A DNA stretch of 49,138 nucleotides from DATFLL01 sp035267785 (GTDB lineage Bacteria; Pseudomonadota; Gammaproteobacteria; DATFLL01). The translations under genes were made by a program, and so were the position numbers. The stretch lies in contig DATFLL010000009.1 of the NCBI GenBank assembly GCA_035267785.1, positions 1-49,138 on the forward strand, read 5' to 3'. This document shows positions 7,401-15,500 of this stretch, in pieces. A model generated the notes under the pieces. The model searched no databases and was not told the origin of the DNA. It saw only the letters and a list, made by a program, of their open reading frames with translations. Within the stretch, counting starts at the first letter, position 1; each line of letters opens with the position of its first letter.

Positions 7401-9538
7401 GTTTGGTCTACCACCCACAGGGTCTGCGCTTTGGTCTCATCGAAGGCATCGTGTTTACCGTAGACACGCACCAAATATTGATATTTCGTGCGCGGGGCAT
7501 GGTATGTCATACCTTTCCCGTCCGGCCTAAACTGCCACTTTCCTTCACCATGACTGTCCAGCGGGATGACCGCCAACGGCTTACCGCGAGTGGACTCGCC
7601 ATCGGCAAAGATCCGCACCTCGGCACGCTTGATAAAGGCGGGGAAATTGCTGTACAGCCTGAACCAAGCCTGATTTTCAATAAACGGGGTGCTGGGATTA
7701 TCCCGCTCACTGATCACATTGGGCCAGGCGGTAATATTAAGGCGCGGCTTTAATGCGAGGTCATCGAATTTGAATTGCACCTTGGCCTTGTCGAGCGCGA
7801 CGTCAGTACAGCGTTCCACGTCCTCGATATTCTTGCCCGGATCGTTGAGCGGCTGTCCGTCGACCGATATGCGCATCAGGTTGAGGGAATACGGGTTCCG
7901 GACATGGACATCGCGCGTGACGCGTTTAATCAGTACGCCATCGTCATTTTCCAGCATGGCCAGTTCATCGTAAACAATCTGCACAACCACCTTGGATTTG
8001 TCGCTGGTAACAAAACCGGAGTTGACGACATCATTGGATTGCACATAACCGTGCCCTTCGTATTCGGTTTGTTTATCCGCCAACCCCATTCGATGCTTAA
8101 TCGCCTCCATGGCCCGACGTGCGCGCGAGGTCGACAGCCCAACGTCATCGCCATACACTCTGGCGGTACGACGGTCCAGCCGCCTGTTACCCGTGTAACC
8201 GATAAAGCGCAGGCGCACGTTGCCTTTGTCGGCGACAGCTGCCATGCCGCGCTTGAGCCGATCCACGTACCCCGGCGGTATCACCGGCTTGCCGCCTTTG
8301 AAGTAGATGGGTTTGAGCTCCCCGTCCGGTGGATTGTAAATCCGTTCCACGGTCTCGGCGGCGGCTGCCTCGGGACAAATCTGCGGTGTATCGGGCAAAT
8401 CCTCCATGGGGTCGTCATACCAGAACTCCACCTCGACACGGCGGTTCAGCGCCCGCCCCCTGTCCGAGCTGTTCGACGCGATCGGATATGCCGCACCCTT
8501 CCCCGTACTGGCAACCGCCTGAGACGGCAGGTGAAGCGCATCCTGAACCGCCAGCGCAACGCGGCGCGCGTTCGCCTTCGAGATGCCGACGTTATCGCCG
8601 TAGATACGCGCGTCCCGACCACTGAGCGGCGTATCGTCGGTATATCCGATAAACCGTATTTGAACGTTATTCTTGTCCTTGAGATTCTGAAGGGCCTGGC
8701 GTAATTGGTTCAGGAATCTTTGCGGAATTTCCCCTACGGTTTCGTCATAGTGCAGCGGCGGCACCAGATTTTTCAACACTGCGCGCCGCGAATGGCCTTC
8801 CTTGTAATGCAACAAACACATCGTTTCCACACGGCAGACCTTGATCCGCTTGATTTTTCGATCAAGCTTCACTTCTTTGTCCACTGTTTTCTCGCTGACT
8901 TCGTCGTACCACACCTCGATTTCAACCCGGCGGTTTTCGGCCCTCCCCGCTTCCGTCTGATTGCTCGCGATCGGTTTGCTGTCACCCAAGCCTTCATACG
9001 AAATCGCCTCCGGCGGGAGATCCAGAGCCTTCTTGAAGTACTCGGCCGCCGTACCGGCGCGCTCCTTGGACAGCCCCATATTGTCGCCGTATTTTTTCTT
9101 GGCTTCGCCAAACAACGGGACGTTGTCCGTGTAACCGACAAAATGAAGACGCACGTTAGTGCGATCGCGCATGCTATTCAGGATTGTGCGCAGCTTCTCG
9201 ATGTACTCCTGCGGTATTTTCGCCTGACCGGAAGCAAAATGAATTGGCGGCACAACGTTGGTCAGCTTTTTGGTCACAACATGTTTCTTGATGACCTTCT
9301 TAACCGCCACTTTTGCCTTGTGTTTTTGCAGGTAGGCGCTGTCATCCTGCTCCCACCTGGTAAACGTGGAATCGGTGTCCAATTGAAGTTCAGTGTTCGG
9401 CCCCAGCATCAGCGTATTCCAGAGGTCACCCCCGACGCTCGGACTGGACGGTGCCGGGCCATCGGCCAGGGCCGGCGCAGCCATCGCCAATAGCAACAGC
9501 GACAGCATTGTCATGTGGCTCAGGCACGCGCGCATCAT
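4415..9538 (-). CDS. OmpA-domain protein with predicted outer-membrane beta-barrel (1,707 aa)
   Basis: The Sec signal peptide (MTMLSLLLLAMAAPALA) ends near residue 25. Three OmpA-like peptidoglycan-binding domains follow at about 94-212, 257-374 and 408-525. The first two keep GYTD and the RVE signature after NR; the third reads GYTGN and lacks the TD aspartate and the NRRVE end. Ig-like segments come next, then a long region rich in alternating strands (for example GTGGSLYYLRHQDILTGSD). The last residues, INVIGKF, end in Phe, as outer-membrane barrels do. It should anchor the outer membrane to the wall. The start chosen is the ATG at 9538, which overlaps the stop of the giant DUF11 gene as ATGA; the frame stays open to 9580. 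Large OmpA proteins are known beside DUF11 proteins; exact function unknown. Confidence 0.85.
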   Translation of the reverse strand: MMRACLSHMTMLSLLLLAMAAPALADGPAPSSPSVGGDLWNTLMLGPNTELQLDTDSTFTRWEQDDSAYLQKHKAKVAVKKVIKKHVVTKKLTNVVPPIHFASGQAKIPQEYIEKLRTILNSMRDRTNVRLHFVGYTDNVPLFGEAKKKYGDNMGLSKERAGTAAEYFKKALDLPPEAISYEGLGDSKPIASNQTEAGRAENRRVEIEVWYDEVSEKTVDKEVKLDRKIKRIKVCRVETMCLLHYKEGHSRRAVLKNLVPPLHYDETVGEIPQRFLNQLRQALQNLKDKNNVQIRFIGYTDDTPLSGRDARIYGDNVGISKANARRVALAVQDALHLPSQAVASTGKGAAYPIASNSSDRGRALNRRVEVEFWYDDPMEDLPDTPQICPEAAAAETVERIYNPPDGELKPIYFKGGKPVIPPGYVDRLKRGMAAVADKGNVRLRFIGYTGNRRLDRRTARVYGDDVGLSTSRARRAMEAIKHRMGLADKQTEYEGHGYVQSNDVVNSGFVTSDKSKVVVQIVYDELAMLENDDGVLIKRVTRDVHVRNPYSLNLMRISVDGQPLNDPGKNIEDVERCTDVALDKAKVQFKFDDLALKPRLNITAWPNVISERDNPSTPFIENQAWFRLYSNFPAFIKRAEVRIFADGESTRGKPLAVIPLDSHGEGKWQFRPDGKGMTYHAPRTKYQYLVRVYGKHDAFDETKAQTLWVVDQTNTDHSKQDPDKELLVGYGENRLGLSNIVIPGNGGTVSVFGKDVPEGYQAWFGGYPIPVNDQGEFGAELILPAGLQTVEVSITDKEGNGDVYLRDLKLKHNDWFYVGIADLTFARDKTNGPAKLVTGDTTHYDNDLSVDGRLAFYTKGKFSAGTKLTASADTREGPVKELFTNFVEKTPDAVFRRLDSKYAYPTFGDDSTLHEDAPTSGKFYVKVEKDDNYGMWGNFNVAYTDNYLAHIDRALYGANTNLESDATTSFGEKRFGINAFAAEPGTLGARDELRGTGGSLYYLRHQDILTGSDRIRVEIRDGISGEVVGVKNLVSGLDYDIDYIQGRVLLRQPLSSFAASTQLINGGDLSAYQSYLVARYEYTPGFTDLKDIAKGGRAHYWFGDHVKLGLTAENLNSDSSRASLNGADVTLRKNTGTWLRIEQSASEGTVSTSLMSNDGGFNYTQGASAASPDVRAMGRRVDGSLDLADVTKVVKGKVTMYRQQLDAGYSSPGLSAPTDTTINGGTAQVDVTPATKVKLHVVSKKQQDALSQSAAEVDVMQQLTRNWSIEGGLRHDNRQDHSPIVPATQVQGKRNDAAVKLNYDSLERWSSYGYLQQTVSSDGNRERNGRVGVGGRYRSTDRLSLNGEVSGGDMGTAAKMGTEYKITDKTNIYSAYTLENGRTDNGVRARRGNLSAGFKTHYSDSASVYMEERYTYGDVPTGLTHSMGFDLAATDSLNFGGSVDVGTLRDNVTAAKIERKAAALRVGYHVDNFTYAGALEYRKDDTQASDLSTSTRTTWLTKNSIKYQLNPNWRLLGKLNHSTSHSTLGEFYDGNFTEAVMGYAYRPVDNDALNTLFKYTYFYNLPSSDQLTVSNTAAAYIQKSHILSLDVMYDVTRHWSLGGKYAYRMGELAQDRTDPVFFKSNAVLYILRADWHVIRKWDVMLEGRMLKLPQAGDRRSGFLTGIYRHIGNHLKLGMGYNFTDFSDDLTDLSYDSKGAFINVIGKF

Positions 9539-12500
9539 TGCCTGAGCCCTTCCCTGTCGACCGGGCCGCCGTGGCGCCAAAACACCTCCGTCTCGATAGT
9601 CAGCGAATAGGCGCCCACCTGTTTCCAGCGTTTCTTGATGCGATCCTTGACAGCGTCTATCCGGGCATTGACCAGAGACTTGCTCTCTACGTCAGCAAGG
9701 TAGGTCAGGCGAAGCAACGACGGATGCTTGCGCAATTGCGTAATCAACAGCGCCAACCTCGGCACCCACTGGCTGCGCATCTCGCTGGAATTGTCTTTGA
9801 ACACGCCGTCAGCGAGATCCAGGGTGACGACGTGTTGGAGTGCGGCGCCAAAGTCAAATTTGATCGCCTTGCCTCGCGTCAGCCGCTCGACCCGTGGATT
9901 CTCGGTGGTAACGCGATAACCAGTGGGCAGGCTGCGCTCGTCAAGCTTGAGAATGAAGTTGCTGCCACGCTGCTCATTGGGCACGGCGGCGCAGCTGAGG
10001 TGGAAGCGGCCGTGCGGGTCGGTGGTAATCAAGTTGCCCCGCACCGTGGCCAGACGGACACCGCCGAGGCCCTTTTCTCCTTTATCCTGATGGCCGTTCA
10101 GATTCTTGTCATCAAATACCTTGCCAACGATATCGGAACAGTCAAAGGTGGGGTCCGGTACAACCCGCACGGTAGCAGTGGCCTCGCTGGAGGCATCGCT
10201 ATTGGTTACGTTGCTGTAGATGTGCGCGCGATTGACGTATTTGCCTTCGTGCACGCCCGCACCGACCACCAGCAATAACTTAATCGTGTAGGTACTGTTC
10301 GACGGAATGTTGGCCGGCCAGCTCAGTTCGTTTCCGACTTCCGTGGGGTCCTCGGCTACGCCGTTGACCCGCGCCGAACCCTTCACGTACTTGAAGCCGG
10401 GCGGGAAATCGTCGTAAATGGTAACGTTGTTAAGCGCTGCCACCAGCGTGTTGTTGATGGTAATGGTATACGGCACAAGCTCGCCGCGGGTCACGTTGAC
10501 CTTGGCCGACGTCTTACTGATCGCCAGCGCATTGGTCAGATTCGGATCGATCGGGATCGGGTTGTTAAAGATTTGGCCCTGCTCGCCGGGCGTGCCAGTG
10601 CCCAGGGTCAGCTTCAGGTAGTAATTGGTTTGCGCCGAACCTGCGCTTATCGACATGGCCGGAGCGCCCGAAAAGGGCTGTACTTCGCACTCATCCGCGG
10701 TCGAAGGGACGGCATCACCGTTGCCGGTTGTGACACAGTCGGGCACCGAGAACGCTCCCGTCCCCGCATCGGTCTGGGCCGGGATCGCCACTGACTCGCC
10801 GCTGTTGTAACTGCTGGGTGGCGTCACCTTGATCAGGTAGTCAACGCCGCTCGGGCAGTCCGCCTGACTGAAATTGAGATTGAATTTGTAATAGCCGTTG
10901 GCCAGCGTCACCTGGTTCTGCTGACCCGGATCGTCGAAACAGGCCGACGATAGCGGCTGGCTGGTGCTGGCCGACAGCAGGCTAACCGTTGCGCCGGCCA
11001 CCGGCTGGCGCACTATGGAGTCATAGACCACGCCGTTCGGGGTAATCGGCAGATTGAGGTTCTGCAAGCTATCGCCGGAATTGACGATGATGTCGCCGAT
11101 GCGCTGCAGCCCGTCGGTAAAGGTATACGTGCTGTTCGTAGAGCTCGAATCCGCCGCGCCGAGCTTGGCGGTATTGGCGCCCGCACCCGGGGCAAGGAAA
11201 CGAAGTTCGTACCGGTCTGTGCTCGTATTATTCGGTGCAAGGCCCGTGAATTGATAATTGCCGTTGGTATCGGTCCGGGCGGTGGCCAGCAAATTGCCTT
11301 TGAAGTACAGCTCCACACTCCAGTTGCCGAGACTGGTTTCGCCGCTGTCGTAGGTCTTGTTGAAGTTCTCGTCGTGCCAGGCTCGGCCGTTTAGAGCCGC
11401 GCTGCCAGGCGTACCACCGATAGTAATCGAGACACTCGCCTGGTCGGTCTGAGAACCGAGGTTCCAGTCGGTATGGGCGATATTGGTGACCGTAGTTCCA
11501 ATCGCCAACGTGGCGTTCAGATCGACACGAAAGCGCAGAGTTGCACTCTGGCCGGGTTGTAGATTGCCGTAGGTTGTCGAATAGTCCGCGTTGACCGTCG
11601 TCGCGGTGGTCGTGACTCCGAGGCTCGCACCGTTGAGGGTGGCAGGCACGGTACTGTCATAGGTCATGTAACCTGGCGTTGCCTCATCCAGGTTGTCCCT
11701 GATGCTGACGTTGGTCGCCGGAACCGAGCCGACGTTGGTAATCGTTACCAGATACTCGAGTTTCCCACCGGCGACCGCCGTACCACCGCCTACAACGCTC
11801 ACCGCCTTCGTAATGGACAGTTGCTGCGCGTTGCCGGTCACCACCACGGTCGGTTGGTCACCGTTGCTGTCGTTCCCGTCGGCGTCTGTCGGTTCTGTGG
11901 CCTGCTCGTTGGACGCCACATAACCCTGGTTGCTGATCACTACTCCCGAGCCGACTGTACTGTTTACCGTGACATCAAAAACGATCGTGGCAGTTCCGCC
12001 CGGCGACAGCTCGCCCGGGATTGTCGTATCGGACGAGTTGATAGAGATGCCCGCGGCCAGCGGTGAAACGCCCGGCGTTGGTTCGGCCACCGCAAGTGTA
12101 TTGAGGGTCGTCGAGTTGGGGTAATAGGTGGTATTGGCAGGCACCGCGTCGGTCAGGGTTACGCCGCTCGCCTGGACCTTGCCATAGTTAGTGACCTTAA
12201 TGGTGTACTCGAGGACGTCGCCTGCATCGACGTAGCCATTTCCGTTGACATCGGTTTTGAGGCTGACCGTTTTTACGGCGTCGATCAACGGCACGTTGCC
12301 GATCACATCCAGCGTGGGGTCGTTCAGAGTCGCCGTATTCGGATCATCGGACGGTTGTTCGTTGAATGCGCCGCTGCCCGCCCCGCTGCCGGTCAGGAAG
12401 CCCTGATTGGAGATTACGGTACCGCTGACCACGCCCGCGTTGATAGTGACATCGAAGGTAATCCTGGCCACATTCGCAGTACTTGCGCTGGCGTCAGCCG

Positions 12501-15500
12501 GCATATGGCCGGGAGTAGTGTCCGCTAGCGAATTGATGAGCATGCCGTCTTGAAGTGGCGATGCACCACTGACATCCGAGACCTTCTTGCCATTCAACGT
12601 GGTACTGCCGGTCACGTATGTCGTACTGGCTGGTATCTGGTCTTTCAACAACGCATTAATGGCGTTTTCATCACCGACATTGTTCACCGTAATGGTGTAA
12701 CGCAGAGTGTCGCCCGCCAGGAGGATTGTCGACGACCCGGTCAGATCCGCAGACGTTTTATATATCTGGAATTTGGGCGCCGAGTTGATCGTCGTATGTG
12801 TCGGGTCATCCGCAGTCGTGGTGTTGGGATCGTCGCTAAGCTGAGTGACAATCGTCGGCGCAGCGATTTGGGCCTGATTGAGCACCACTGTGCCATTGTC
12901 AATGACAGGCACCAGTTGAACCGTATACTCAATCGTGATGCTGGCGCCCGCCGGGACCGTCAGACCGCTGATCGATACGTAACCAGTGCCCTTGCTTCCG
13001 CCCCCTGCGTTTGATGCGTCGGTCGCGCCTGACGGTATGGATGTGACCACCAGGCTACCGGGCGCGAACATCGCAGTACTATTCAGATTGTCGAGATCAT
13101 CGGTCAGGTTGAAATTGTTCGCGTCTACGGTCCCCGTGTTGTTGATGGTGAGGGTGTAGCGCAAGGTATCGCCGGGGTGCGCGCTGGTGCCGGGCGAACT
13201 CCTGGTTACATCATAAACGTCCTTCGTAAAGACCAGCGTCGGCGCCGTCGTCACCACCGTGAATGCATCTTGAAAATCGGTGTTACTCGCCGTCGCCTCG
13301 GTCGCCGTGCCCAGGGTGTTGCTATACGTGTGGACGAAACCCGAGCCACTTGGATCCGCGCTCTTGTACTGCGTAGCCCCCGCTATATTGGTCAGGGACA
13401 TATTGGTGGCAGTACCTGGATCGAGAGAGGTGCTGTAATTAATGATCAGATGATCGCCGGCCGGAATGACCCCGGTCGATGTCATCGTAATCGTATAGGT
13501 ACAGGTCGGAGCGCCGACAAAGTTGACGTTGAAATCCGTGCCGTTGGTCAACGATTTGACTAACGTCGTTCCGGTCGAATCGTAGATCCCGGCACTGACA
13601 ATATTGGGCGCGGCGCTGCACATCCCGCCGGACGGGGACGTGGTCACGTAAGGCAGGACATCCGTGATGACCGTATCCCACGCATCAGCGCCGCCATTGT
13701 TTTGGATATCGAGTGTGAACGCGCCGGCGACACCGAGACGCATGTTCGCCGGCCCGCTCTTGGTCATAATCAGGTTGGGGGCAACAATTGTAACGGCACC
13801 GCTCGCGCCGGCCGCGCCGTTTGTAACGGTGCCAGTGTCGTCGTTAATTACGTCGTACGTATAGTTCGCCGTATTCGTGAAACTCTTGCCCGGCGTGTTG
13901 TTGGTAGTGTCATCCGTAAGCACTACCGTGATATCGACAATGAGTTGATCGTTCGCGGGTATATCGAGACCGCCGCTCGCGTTGTCTACCAATTCCAGAT
14001 TCGTTGCGGAGCCGATATTGGTCAGACTGGACCAGCTCTTTGTGTTTGACGCAAGGTGCGCGCTCGCACTGACATAACTCAGGCTTACGCCGGTGGCGGC
14101 TTGACTGATGTCGTCCAGCACATGGACGTCGTACAATGCCGTGGTTTGGGCCGAGGCTGGAACGGTAATCCGATAGGTAAAGGGTTGACCGATGGCCGCC
14201 TGGCTCACCAGCGCCTGTTTGGACAACGCCAACGCAGCCGCCGTGGTGAGTGTCGTCTTGGCCGCACTCGTCTGGCCGTAGTCCTGGCGATCGTTTAGCG
14301 CGCTCCCTGTCGGTATGTCCGCGCTATCGAACGAGTAATAATGAGTGACCTGAGCCTGGTTGGTGAGCGTCATTCCCGTACCCAGGGTCGAATCAGCCGT
14401 CACCTTGTATTGAACTACCAGGGTGTAGTTCGGCGGTATCGCATACTCGTTGGCGGTACCGGTATCAAGGTCCCAGGTCGCGACGCCGGTCGCAGGATCA
14501 TACGTCGGTGCGCGCGCCGTCAGTGCGGTCGTCGTCGTGCCGTCAGTCAGATAAATGCTGCCCATGCTGACACCGGCGGCCCGCATACCGACGGGCAGCG
14601 TATCCTGCAACACCGGGTCGTAGGCCGTGGCCGTACCGTTATTCGTAATCCTGACCGTGTAGCTGACGCCCTCTCCGGCACCGATGACATTGTTTCCGCC
14701 GGCCGGCGCCGCGCTCTTTGTTATTGTCAGGCTGGGCTGCCACACGTAAATGTCTGCACTTGACGTCTTGGCGGTCCCTGCCGTTCCGCCAATGTTGTAC
14801 GTGAGGGTGGCCGCGTTATTGAGTGTTTGGGGTGTCGGCGCCGTCGGCAACGTGTTGTTCATCACGCGCGCACGGAACTGAATGATTAGGGTGTTGTTCG
14901 TCAGATCGTTGTCGACCGCATTATCGACGGTTCCCAGATTCCAGCTAACGGTCCCGGTATCGCCGACGGTGGGCTGGGACGCCACGCTATAGGTGAAGAC
15001 ACTGCTCCCCGAGGCGGGCGTGATACTGATCGTGCCATCAAAGGCCAGGCCCGCGGGCAATGCGTCCGTGACCACGACATTGTTTGTCGTGCCCTCACGC
15101 AGCGTGACCGCCAGGTTATACACAACGGTATCGCCAATACGCACGGTACTGTCGGTGGCGTTACTCGGCGAGGTGGTCCAGGTATCCGACACGACCGATT
15201 TGGCAAGCGCTGTCGGGTCGACCGAACCCACGCTCGTGCTGACCGGACCAAAGCAGTACGTATTCGGTGCGGTAGTAGTGGGACAGCCGTTACCGTTACG
15301 CTCTTCGGTGTTGGTCCCGTTGATGGAGCTCCAGTCCACATAGGCGCTGTTGCTGATTGTTGTCCCGTTTGCCGCCAATACCTGGGCCTGATACGTCAGT
15401 ACCAATGTGCCGTTTGCGGGAATATCCAGACTGCCGTCGCCGTTCTGATAACCCCACACCAATGCGCCGCTGGACAAGGTCGTAGGCGTCGCCACGAAAC

